Shown here: positions 15,699 to 23,453 of the stretch, one piece after another | Layout: every line of letters starts with the position of its first letter | Position numbering within the stretch: the first letter of the stretch is position 1 | Assembly (NCBI GenBank): GCA_047975005.1 | Contig: JBKECW010000054.1 | Coordinates: forward strand, 1 to 45,754 | Source of the DNA: JBKEAJ01 sp047975005 | Lineage (GTDB): Bacteria > Bacteroidota > Bacteroidia > Bacteroidales > Prolixibacteraceae | Direction: 5' to 3' | Length of the DNA: 45,754 nucleotides | The notes under the pieces: model-generated | Seen by the model: only the letters and a program-made list of their open reading frames with translations | Told to the model about the DNA's origin: nothing | Database searches by the model: none | Position numbers and translations under genes: made by a program

Positions 15699-18600
15699 TT
15701 AATTAGCGTTAGAATTAGTAAAAGTTCGTATATTGCTATCCACCCCGGGGCCAAAACTAGGCGCAATAGTAATAAGTGGTTCTTTTATAAGTTTCCCTCT
15801 GTATCTTTGCTCTACCACATCGCTATCGTTAACAAATTTGTATGCCAACTTAAGAAGCCTCTGTCTCACGTCTAAATAATAGATATTTCTATTCTGGCGG
15901 GTAGGATAAACTCTATTGGATACAAACACCAACAGCAGTCCATCTTTGGGGTCTGCCCATGTGTAAGTACCTGTAAATCCAGTATGCCCAAAACACAGTG
16001 TCGACGCTTCGGAGCAAGGATACACACCGTCGGATTCGTTGTCATCACTTTCTTTCTGCTCTGCTCTTTCGCTTTCTAGATATGGTTTATCAAACAGCAA
16101 TCCTCGTCTATTTTTGTTCGATGCAAACATACGCTCCTGCGAGAACTTCCTCACTACATCCGCCTCTAAAACCTGCACCCCTCCGTAATATCCTTCTTGC
16201 AAATACATTTGCATAATCTTAGCAACATCATTGGCAGAAGCAAACAGCCCAGCGTGTCCCGACACACCACCTAGCAATGCAGCACCCTCGTCGTGCACAT
16301 ATCCTTGCACCTGCCCACGTTTCATATAGCGATCGTTTTCGGTGGGAGCAATTCTTGCTAATGAATATTTTGCTAGAGGCTCGAAGCACATTGTGTTTGC
16401 TCCTATTGGAGCGTATATATTGTCAGACAAATAATCGGTAAATTTCTTACCCGACAAAGTGTGCACCATTTCAGGAACAAAATACAGACCTAAATCCGAG
16501 TAAAGGTATCTTCTAGACTCATTTAATTTCGATGTTCTCACAATATCCAGCACCTCCTCGCGAAACGCTTTTGTTGTATACATCCCCTTGCTAACAGGAT
16601 ACGAGAAGGTACTTGTTCTTGTTGTTGAAAAAGCATCTGCCCTCAGTTTCTTATTACTATCCAACGCTTTGGGCCATATTGCCACCCACGAGCGCAAACC
16701 TGCCTGATGAGTAAGAATATCACAAATACGAAGTCTTTCCTTGTTTGTTCCTTTTAGGCTTGTTGCATATTTTGATAAATTGTCGGTAAGGGCAAACTTC
16801 TTTTGTCCATACAGTTTCATCAACGAGGGAGCAGAACTCAGAATCTTAGTTAGTGATGCCAAATCATACAGATTATTATCAGTAATGCTAATTTTCTTGT
16901 CGTAAGTAAGATATCCGAAGCTCTTCTCGTAGAAGACTTTGCCATTCTTTGCCATCACAATTTGGCAACCCGGAAATGCATTTTTCGAGATTGCTTCTCT
17001 GATAATATCTTCGATTGTATCGTTCAACGATTTAGAGTCTATATATATTTCCTCTGGCAACACATAGCTGAGTCTTGCCACATCTTGCAAATTGAGACCT
17101 GTGCCAACTTTCCAATACTTAGTTGACACAGGCAGCCTTCCTGATGCACCTATGCCTCCAAATATAAGTTGGGCAGCACCCTCCTCGGCATATACTCTTT
17201 GCTCGTAGGCAAAAATCATTGCATCAGCGTCATACAAGGACTCCAACTTATCAGCTCCGTATGGGCTGCCAAACAGGCTGACCACAGTTTTTAGATTGGA
17301 TGATGTTATTTTTGACAGCGCATTACTATATGATGCCGAGACTCCATAATTGGAGCGGGGATAGACGGACGAGTATACGCCCACTAACACATGAGTATAA
17401 TTCTTTTCTAGTTTTGAAACAAGCGCCGAAGTAGTAGCATCTGATGCACCAGAACTGACAAAGTAGTGGTCTGCATCAACATACCGACCAACCATTCTCT
17501 GAAAGTCGGTCTGCCCGGACGCCCCCATTGCCACCGTAGCAATTCTGACATCTTTCAAATTCTTGAGAGGCAATAAGCTATCAAGGTTGCTCGTTACGGT
17601 CAAGGCGTTCTTATAAAGTTGGCTTATAGTAGCATTGTACTTTTTGTCTTTTACGCACGACACCAAAGAGTCGATTTTTGAAACATCTGGCATATGAACA
17701 TCCGAATAACGTTTGAATGCCAACACCTTACGACACTTCCCGTTTATAAAACCCTCTGTTATCTCTCCTCTTTTGATTGCCGCAACTATTGTGTCTATCA
17801 CAACATTAGGGCGTAATACGTACTCCACAACATCACAACCCGCTTTCAAGGCCTCCAACTCTGCTCGTCCTTCGGGAAATTGGGCTGTTACACCTTTCAT
17901 ATTCATAGCATCGGTGAATACAAGTCCTCGGAAATTCATCCTTTGTCTCAGAATATCCCCTATAATTTGGCGAGACAACGTAGATGGCAAATCGGCTCTG
18001 CCTGTTATTTGCGGCAATGCTATGTGCGCTGTCATTATACCGCCAACTCCGGCATTGATAGCTCTTGCAAAGGGATAAAACTCTAAGCTGTCAAGTCGCT
18101 GAAAATCACCATTTACCACTGGAAGGCTATGATGAGAGTCGGCATCGGTGTCGCCATGGCCAGGAAAATGCTTCGGCGTTGAAAGAATATTTGTTTGTTG
18201 TATTCCTTTTATCATTGCCAACAACTTATCCGAGACCATATATCGATCCTCTCCGAAGGATCTATAATTTATAATCGGATTATTGCGATTTGAATTGATA
18301 TCGGCAACAGGTCCAAAGTTTATAGAAACGCCCAAGGCTCGACTTTTTTCCCCTAACTCTCTGCCCATCTTTGTAATGAGCGAATCATTGCTTATTGCGC
18401 CTAATGTCATGTTGTAGGGATACCTATCCATATCCTGAATGCGCATTGCAAGCCCCCACTCTGCATCGGCAGCCACCATCAAGGGTACATTTGCTACTGA
18501 CTGTGCTTGCGAAATGTATCTAAGGTGTTCGCGTACCGACGGGGTCTTTCCAAGTATGATACCTCCGATCTTATAGTTGGCAATATTCCTCTTTAAGGCA

Positions 18601-18857
18601 GCCAATTGAGAGTCTCCGCTTTCGGGATATGCAACAACCATTATTAGCTGTGCGATTCTATCCCTAAGACTCAAGGTAGCTAGAACGTTATTTACCCACG
18701 AGCTGTTCTGATGAATTAGAAATTCAGGATCAGAAAGCGTACGCGAATCATTCACCGAAGAATGCAGTTCGTTATTTGACAACAACATAGGAGTCAGCAA
18801 GCATACCAACACCAACAAGAAAAATCTTGAAATTTTTAGAACAATACTCATCGGCAC
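15699..18857 (-). CDS. Two-domain hydrolase: GH3 beta-N-acetylglucosaminidase (NagZ-like) fused to a serine beta-lactamase-like domain
   Basis: A 1052-residue secreted or periplasmic protein with an N-terminal hydrophobic segment (about 8-27). The GH3 domain (about 50-390) has KHFPGHGDTDADSH near 231-245, the NagZ-type His/Asp acid-base signature, and the nucleophile Asp in VFTDAMNMKG near 316. A GH3 C-terminal domain (about 400-600) follows. The last part (about 610-1000) is a class C beta-lactamase/penicillin-binding fold with SLTK (Ser near 667), YSD in place of YxN, and GHTG in place of KTG. Peptidoglycan-fragment turnover is the likely role, with the second domain acting as an esterase or DD-peptidase. 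asd lies 18 bp upstream, so the two are cotranscribed. Confidence 0.9.
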   Translation of the reverse strand: MPMSIVLKISRFFLLVLVCLLTPMLLSNNELHSSVNDSRTLSDPEFLIHQNSSWVNNVLATLSLRDRIAQLIMVVAYPESGDSQLAALKRNIANYKIGGIILGKTPSVREHLRYISQAQSVANVPLMVAADAEWGLAMRIQDMDRYPYNMTLGAISNDSLITKMGRELGEKSRALGVSINFGPVADINSNRNNPIINYRSFGEDRYMVSDKLLAMIKGIQQTNILSTPKHFPGHGDTDADSHHSLPVVNGDFQRLDSLEFYPFARAINAGVGGIMTAHIALPQITGRADLPSTLSRQIIGDILRQRMNFRGLVFTDAMNMKGVTAQFPEGRAELEALKAGCDVVEYVLRPNVVIDTIVAAIKRGEITEGFINGKCRKVLAFKRYSDVHMPDVSKIDSLVSCVKDKKYNATISQLYKNALTVTSNLDSLLPLKNLKDVRIATVAMGASGQTDFQRMVGRYVDADHYFVSSGASDATTSALVSKLEKNYTHVLVGVYSSVYPRSNYGVSASYSNALSKITSSNLKTVVSLFGSPYGADKLESLYDADAMIFAYEQRVYAEEGAAQLIFGGIGASGRLPVSTKYWKVGTGLNLQDVARLSYVLPEEIYIDSKSLNDTIEDIIREAISKNAFPGCQIVMAKNGKVFYEKSFGYLTYDKKISITDNNLYDLASLTKILSSAPSLMKLYGQKKFALTDNLSKYATSLKGTNKERLRICDILTHQAGLRSWVAIWPKALDSNKKLRADAFSTTRTSTFSYPVSKGMYTTKAFREEVLDIVRTSKLNESRRYLYSDLGLYFVPEMVHTLSGKKFTDYLSDNIYAPIGANTMCFEPLAKYSLARIAPTENDRYMKRGQVQGYVHDEGAALLGGVSGHAGLFASANDVAKIMQMYLQEGYYGGVQVLEADVVRKFSQERMFASNKNRRGLLFDKPYLESERAEQKESDDNESDGVYPCSEASTLCFGHTGFTGTYTWADPKDGLLLVFVSNRVYPTRQNRNIYYLDVRQRLLKLAYKFVNDSDVVEQRYRGKLIKEPLITIAPSFGPGVDSNIRTFTNSNAN

Positions 18858-18875
18858 TATCCATCTACTTAATTA

Positions 18876-19871
18876 CTACTTCACCAAATATTCTGCAATT
18901 TGAACAGCATTGAGTGCTGCTCCTTTTTTTATTTGGTCACCTACACACCAGAATGTCAGACCCTTTGGATTAGTTAAATCCTTGCGTAACCTACCGACAT
19001 AAACATCGTCTTTGCCTGATAAGAACAGAGGCATCGGATACTCTTTGTTTGCCGGATTATCCATTACCGTCAAGCCGTCTGCCTTGTCAAAAGCAGTACG
19101 CACAGCCTCTAGCGACAATTCGTCTTGGGTCTCTACCCATATAGACTCAGAATGGGCACGCAATACAGGAATGCGTACACAAGTAGCACTTACCTCTATG
19201 TCGGAGTGCATTATCTTACGTGTCTCGTTAAACATTTTCATTTCCTCCTTAGTATATCCGTTCTCTGTAAAAACGTCTACTTGGGGGATAATATTCATTG
19301 CCAGCTGATATGCAAATTTGTCGACAACAACCGTTTCGCCTGCCACAAATTGTTGAGTTTGCGCCACAAGTTCGTCCATTGCTGCCGCTCCTGCTCCGCT
19401 AGCAGCCTGATATGTTGAGACATGTACCTTCTTAATCTTCGACAGGTCGTTAATCGGCTTAAGAGCTACTACCATTTGAATGGTTGTACAATTGGGGTTT
19501 GCAATGATATTGCGAGGTGCATTTCTTGCATCTTCGGCGTTTACTTCCGGCACTACCAATGGCACATCATTGTCCATACGGAATGCACTGGAATTATCAA
19601 TCATTATTGCACCATGTTTGGTTATTGTTCCTGCATAATCTCGGGAAGTTCCTCCTCCGGCAGATACCAAAGCTATGTCTACTCCTTTGAAGTCGTCGTT
19701 GTGTTGAAGTTCTTTCACTTCTATTTCATCACCTCTAAAGAGGTATTTTTTTCCGGCACTTCTTGACGAGCCAAACAGCAACAGCTCATCTAGTTTAAAA
19801 TTTCTCTCTTCCAATACTTTCAGCAGTTCTTGTCCTACTGCTCCACTTGCTCCTACAATGGCAACTCTCAT
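18876..19871 (-). CDS. asd: Aspartate-semialdehyde dehydrogenase
   Basis: Reduces aspartyl phosphate to aspartate semialdehyde with NADPH, feeding lysine/diaminopimelate, threonine and methionine synthesis. The nucleotide-binding start VAIVGASGAVGQELLKVL is complete, the catalytic Cys128 lies in NPNCTT, the Gln in STYQAASGAG and the His in PVLRAHSES. At 331 residues it is full length. It heads a probable two-gene unit with the GH3/beta-lactamase fusion and is separated from tonB by a strong terminator. With dapF elsewhere in the window it serves the same diaminopimelate pathway. Confidence 0.96.
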   Translation of the reverse strand: MRVAIVGASGAVGQELLKVLEERNFKLDELLLFGSSRSAGKKYLFRGDEIEVKELQHNDDFKGVDIALVSAGGGTSRDYAGTITKHGAIMIDNSSAFRMDNDVPLVVPEVNAEDARNAPRNIIANPNCTTIQMVVALKPINDLSKIKKVHVSTYQAASGAGAAAMDELVAQTQQFVAGETVVVDKFAYQLAMNIIPQVDVFTENGYTKEEMKMFNETRKIMHSDIEVSATCVRIPVLRAHSESIWVETQDELSLEAVRTAFDKADGLTVMDNPANKEYPMPLFLSGKDDVYVGRLRKDLTNPKGLTFWCVGDQIKKGAALNAVQIAEYLVK

Positions 19872-19892
19872 CTTGTATATTATTTTTAGTAA

Positions 19893-19927
19893 AAACAGGG
19901 TTATCTAGATACTAGACAACCCTGTTT
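19893..19927 (-). terminator. Rho-independent terminator after tonB
   Basis: AAACAGGGTT (19893-19902) pairs with AACCCTGTTT (19918-19927), and the inner TCTAG/CTAGA also pairs, giving a long nearly continuous stem. On the minus strand the stem is followed by a T-run, so it ends tonB transcription before asd. Confidence 0.85.
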
Positions 19928-19958
19928 CTTTTTTGTTTTGATCTTAACTATTTATCAA

Positions 19959-20651
19959 TTAGTTCTGCAGTTTGAATGTGATAGGACACTGAAACCTACA
20001 GTTCACTGCTCTTCCTCCTTGTCTGCCAGGCTTCCACGCGGGCATTTTAGACACAACTCGTAATGCTTCTTTGTCTAGTGCAGGATCAACACCCCTAAGG
20101 ATAGTTGCATCTTTCACAGTACCGTCTTTCCACACTACAAACTGTACTACAACACGACCTTGCACTCCGTTTTCTTGCGCTACAACAGGGTACTTAACTT
20201 CGTTGCTAAGCCACTTCTGCAATGCTGGATAACCACCGGGAAATTCAGGCATTTCTTCTGCTATTTGTACAATTTCCTCTTCCTTCTTAACAGTCTCTAC
20301 AGGCACATCCTTCACAACCGACCTAATTTCTACATCTTTGTTTACATCATCATCGAAAAGATCAATGTCCGTATCGACCTCCACATCATCCTCAACGATT
20401 TCTATTTCTGTAGACAATTGTTGTGGTGGTGGTGGTGGTGGTGGTGTGTTCATTATTTCCTCTCTTGCCACCTGAGGAACGTCTATCTCGATGGCTTCTA
20501 CTTTGTCATCACCTAAGTCTGCCGCAGCTTTAATCTCTTGGGTCGTATTAAACACCAACCAAATTGCAAAAAGACACAAACAAAGCCCTAGCGCTAAGAA
20601 TACGCCTTTGTTTCTTTCCATGTCCTTACTTGGATTCTTCTTTAATTCCAT
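19959..20651 (-). CDS. TonB energy transducer
   Basis: A 230-residue protein that transmits proton-motive force from ExbB/ExbD to outer-membrane receptors. It has one transmembrane helix (about 15-33), a periplasmic linker with a run of seven Pro near 70 and many acidic residues, and a C-terminal TonB domain (about 138-230) with GGYPALQKWLSNEVKYP, GRVVVQFVV and ALRVVSKMPAWKPG. The Pro run is encoded by a GGT microsatellite on the plus strand. No exbB or exbD is in the window. It may serve the receptor at 13153-15228, but TonB proteins usually serve many. Confidence 0.93.
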   Translation of the reverse strand: MELKKNPSKDMERNKGVFLALGLCLCLFAIWLVFNTTQEIKAAADLGDDKVEAIEIDVPQVAREEIMNTPPPPPPPQQLSTEIEIVEDDVEVDTDIDLFDDDVNKDVEIRSVVKDVPVETVKKEEEIVQIAEEMPEFPGGYPALQKWLSNEVKYPVVAQENGVQGRVVVQFVVWKDGTVKDATILRGVDPALDKEALRVVSKMPAWKPGRQGGRAVNCRFQCPITFKLQN

Positions 20652-20683
20652 GACTATTATTATTTTTTTTTGTTATCTAAATA

Positions 20684-20701
20684 TTACTTTGGTCAAAGTA
20701 A
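20684..20701. promoter_or_regulatory. Near-perfect palindrome upstream of tonB
   Basis: TTACTTTG, two bases, CAAAGTAA forms an 8-bp inverted repeat 33 bases upstream of the tonB start. It could be an operator or part of a promoter region; no T-run follows, so a terminator is less likely. Confidence 0.3.
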
Positions 20702-20754
20702 GCAATAGTTTTTCAATTATCCAAAAAAAGTACATTAATTCCTCTTCTGCTCCA

Positions 20755-22857
20755 TCAATTCATTCCCAACTCATCAAATAAAAATGCCCATACGTCGGTG
20801 TATTCCTCGATAACTTTGGCTGTGGGTTTACCGGCTCCGTGTCCTGCTTTGGTATCGATGCGAATTAAGGTCGGCTCTGTTCCGGCGTTGTACTCCTGCA
20901 AGCGGGCAGCATATTTAAACGAATGTGCAGGAACAACACGGTCGTCGTGGTCGGCTGTGGTTACCAATACGGCAGGATATTTTCCTCCTTTTTTCAAATT
21001 ATGATAGGGCGAGTAAGCGTATAAATAGTCAAACATTTCTTTGCTGTCGTCACTCCGTCCATAGTCGCCTGCCCATGCCCATCCGATTGTAAAATCCTGA
21101 AAGCGCAGCATATCCATAACTCCTACGGCAGGCAGTGCTGCCTTAAACAAATCAGGACGCTGATTGATAACCGCCCCTACCAACAAGCCTCCGTTTGAGC
21201 CGCCTTGCAATGCCAATTTGCCGGGATTTGTATATTTTTGATTCACCAGAAACTCCGCTGCTGCAATACAGTCGTCAAACACATTTTGCTTATTCATTTT
21301 TGTGCCTCCCTTGTGCCATTTGTCGCCATATTCGCCACCTCCACGCAGGTTTGCAACTGCCAACACTCCGCCATTATTCAGAAACACCATACGTGTTGAG
21401 GAAAAGGAGGGAGTAAGGCTGATATTAAAACCTCCATAGCCGTAAAGTAAAGTCGGGTTGTTGCCATCCATTTTGATTCCCTTTTTGTGCACAAGGAACA
21501 TAGGCACTTTTGTGCCGTCCTTCGATTCGTAAAACTTCTGTTTTACCACAAAATCGTCAGAATTGAAAGCTGCTTTAGGTTTAAAATACAACTTTGCTTC
21601 TTTGCTATCGAAATTGTATCTGTAAATCTCTCCCGGAGTATTGAAAGAAGCATAACTAAAGAAAGTCTCTCGATCGTCAGACTTGCCTGTAAATCCGCCC
21701 ACCGAGCCAATGCCGGGAAGTGTAAGTTTCGAGTCTGGAGTACCATCGACATTATATATTTCTACGGCACTGTATGCATCTTGCATATATCGCGCCACTA
21801 TCTTTCCGCCGACAAACGACACTCCCTCCAGCACATTGTCGTTCTCGGGAATTATGTCTACCCAATTGCTTTCGTCGGGACTGTCTAGATTTATCTTTAT
21901 CAATCGGTATCTTGGGGCTTTATAGTTGGTTCTGACATAAAAATCTTTGCCTACATTATTTACTACAGCGAAGCGATTTTCAAATTTATCCCAAATACTT
22001 ACAAAACTAGCATTGTCTTTTGCAAGGTCCTTAATCATTAGAGCATTACCATTACTGCCCTCGCTTGCGGTCAGATATAGAAAACGCTTGTCGTCGGAAA
22101 CTCCTGCACCAAGCATACGCAACGGATGCTCCTTGTCCTCTTTAATCAATATATCTTCAGCCTGTTTTGTGCCAATCTTGTGATAATAAACCTTATGGAA
22201 CTCATTTGATTTTGACAGCTCGCTTCCTTCCTCTGGCTTATCATAGCGGCTATAAAAAATACCATTATCGTACCATGCAAGTCCCGAGAATTTCACCCAT
22301 TCGAGGTGATCGTTTAGCAATTTGCCGCTTTCGATATCCTTCACAAAGACCTCATTCCAATCTGAGCCGCTTCGGGAGATGGAGTAAACCAATGTTTTGG
22401 CATCGTCAGAAACAGCTATCCCACCCAGCGACACAGTTCCGTCGTCCGACAATTTGTTGGGATCTAGCAGCACTGTTCCGGGAGCGTCGGGGGAGTCGGT
22501 GATATACAAAACACTTTGGTTCTGGAGTCCGTCATTTTTATAGTAGAAATAGCGTCCTCCTTTTTTAAAAGGCACTCCAAATCTCTCGTAGTTCATCACT
22601 GCCGTAAGCTCGTCGGCTATTTTCTTACGATTTGGCAGCTTATTCAGATAACTGAAGCTCACTTCATTTTGAGCTTCTACCCACGCTTTTGTTTCGTCTG
22701 CATTATCGTCCTCTAACCAACGGTAGGGGTCTTCAACGCTTGTTCCGAAATAATCGTCGGACACACTGATTTTCTTGGTCTCCGGATAGGAGAGTTTTTG
22801 TGTTTGTGTACAGGAAGCTATCATTGCAATTCCCATTAGATAAAGTCTAAATTTCAT
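20755..22857 (-). CDS. Prolyl oligopeptidase family serine peptidase (S9A), probable lipoprotein
   Basis: A 700-residue peptidase cleaving short peptides after Pro. The N-terminus MKFRLYLMGIAMIASC is a lipoprotein signal with the lipobox Cys at 16, pointing to a periplasmic membrane-anchored enzyme. A seven-bladed propeller covers about 70-420 and an alpha/beta hydrolase domain about 430-700, with the catalytic Ser in GGSNGGLL (about 552), Asp in TADHDDRVVP (about 637) and His in KAGHGAGKP (about 671). All S9A motifs are intact. Its start codon directly abuts leader repeat A2, and the likely promoter lies further upstream inside repeat C1. Confidence 0.95.
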   Translation of the reverse strand: MKFRLYLMGIAMIASCTQTQKLSYPETKKISVSDDYFGTSVEDPYRWLEDDNADETKAWVEAQNEVSFSYLNKLPNRKKIADELTAVMNYERFGVPFKKGGRYFYYKNDGLQNQSVLYITDSPDAPGTVLLDPNKLSDDGTVSLGGIAVSDDAKTLVYSISRSGSDWNEVFVKDIESGKLLNDHLEWVKFSGLAWYDNGIFYSRYDKPEEGSELSKSNEFHKVYYHKIGTKQAEDILIKEDKEHPLRMLGAGVSDDKRFLYLTASEGSNGNALMIKDLAKDNASFVSIWDKFENRFAVVNNVGKDFYVRTNYKAPRYRLIKINLDSPDESNWVDIIPENDNVLEGVSFVGGKIVARYMQDAYSAVEIYNVDGTPDSKLTLPGIGSVGGFTGKSDDRETFFSYASFNTPGEIYRYNFDSKEAKLYFKPKAAFNSDDFVVKQKFYESKDGTKVPMFLVHKKGIKMDGNNPTLLYGYGGFNISLTPSFSSTRMVFLNNGGVLAVANLRGGGEYGDKWHKGGTKMNKQNVFDDCIAAAEFLVNQKYTNPGKLALQGGSNGGLLVGAVINQRPDLFKAALPAVGVMDMLRFQDFTIGWAWAGDYGRSDDSKEMFDYLYAYSPYHNLKKGGKYPAVLVTTADHDDRVVPAHSFKYAARLQEYNAGTEPTLIRIDTKAGHGAGKPTAKVIEEYTDVWAFLFDELGMN

Positions 22858-22947
22858 CTGTTTATATTTTGTTTTTTAATTGTCGGATGTATCTCGCCAA
22901 TATAATCATTCTCGTATGCGAGAACTTGTTATCATGGCTCGTTTCAG
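22858..22947 (-). repeat. Family A leader repeat, copy A2 (upstream of the prolyl oligopeptidase)
   Basis: The minus strand carries the same blocks as A1 and A3 and ends ATATAAACAG at the ATG. The hairpin TTCTCG-TATG-CGAGAA (22909-22924) matches TTCTCA-TGTG-TGAGAA in A3, so the closing pair has changed on both sides. The leader reading frame is damaged: the start is CTG instead of ATG and one base is inserted after the inner ATG. Downstream of the shift the frame still reads ENDYIGEIHPTIKK and its TGA overlaps the peptidase ATG as ATGA. Confidence 0.85.
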
Positions 22948-22948
22948 C

Positions 22949-23023
22949 GGTTTATATTTTCCGCTATAATCATTTTACAGCCTTATTGCCTTAAACTTCA
23001 AACGTATTCCAAGAACAAAGGTA
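22949..23023 (-). repeat. Family C repeat, copy C1, carrying a promoter-like box
   Basis: This 75-bp stretch matches 23286-23355 in direct orientation (CGCTATAATCATTTTACA, CCTTATTGCCTTAAACTTC, CCAAGAACAAAGGTA). On the minus strand its far end reads TACCTTTG (23016-23023), a good -7 box, so the repeat may supply the promoter for the prolyl oligopeptidase gene; no -33 TTTG is obvious. The bases between C1 and D4 (23024-23124) show nothing I can identify. Confidence 0.7.
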
Positions 23024-23124
23024 GGCTTTTTAGTTGAATTGTTGATTCGTTTGCATTTTTCATATAAATGACGTATGCTCATATCAACCTTGATTTTAAT
23101 TAGTGCTTGTCCTTAATATCAGGA

Positions 23125-23178
23125 GTCTGCCCTGCTGTTTAAATCGACTGTTTTCATCGTAAAATCGTAACATCATAG
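23125..23178 (-). repeat. Family D repeat, partial copy D4
   Basis: GTCTGCCCTGCT, then TTTTCATCGTAAAATCGTAA and CATCATAG, match the end of the third unit of the array after the aldolase gene (26083-26138). D4 lacks the left arm of the hairpin. On the minus strand a 12-codon frame starting MKTVDLNSRAD parallels MKIADFNSRAD in the array copy. Confidence 0.7.
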
Positions 23179-23188
23179 TATCAATTAT

Positions 23189-23285
23189 CAGCCACCTCCA
23201 CCACCTTCGGGTACTCTTCCTCCTCGATGAGGAGAGTTTCTAATGTCCCTCCTTTTTGAGGGGGCGATGCCGCAGGCGGGATGGT
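23189..23285 (-). repeat. Family B repeat, diverged partial copy B3
   Basis: It has the same order of blocks as B2: a CCACC-rich end, TTCGGGTACTC, a CTCCTC-GAT-GAGGAG hairpin, GAGTTT, then CCCTCC and GAGGGG, and GCCGC. The stem bases differ from B1/B2 yet still pair, which suggests the hairpin rather than the exact sequence is kept. It is not adjacent to a start codon. Confidence 0.7.
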
Positions 23286-23355
23286 TATTTTTCGCTATAA
23301 TCATTTTACATGCCTTATTGCCTTAAACTTCAAACGTTTTCCAAGAACAAAGGTA
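23286..23355 (-). repeat. Family C repeat, copy C2
   Basis: A direct repeat of C1 with the same TACCTTTG box on the minus strand (23348-23355). It points away from the CoA-transferase gene. Confidence 0.7.
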
Positions 23356-23424
23356 ATATTTTGTTGGTTTTAGGTTTCATTTATAATTTACAATTCACCA
23401 TTTACAATTATTTCGCCAATTTTC

Positions 23425-23438
23425 CGTACATTTGTACG
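23425..23438 (+). promoter_or_regulatory. Promoter -7 box inside a palindrome, upstream of the CoA-transferase
   Basis: TACATTTG (23427-23434) fits TAnnTTTG and sits 19 bases before the ATG. It lies inside the inverted repeat CGTACA-TT-TGTACG (23425-23438), so a repressor binding the palindrome would cover the promoter. The -33 element is not clear. Confidence 0.5.
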
Positions 23439-23453
23439 CAATACTATCTCGCT

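Noticed and set aside
20423..20444. GGT microsatellite in tonB as a phase-variation switch
   Set aside because: The unit is three bases and encodes Pro, so gain or loss keeps the frame. It could vary linker length but not switch the gene off.
23310..23453. Upstream extension of the CoA-transferase by 48 codons
   Set aside because: It covers repeat C2 and the promoter box, and family members begin at the MKHIKY position.
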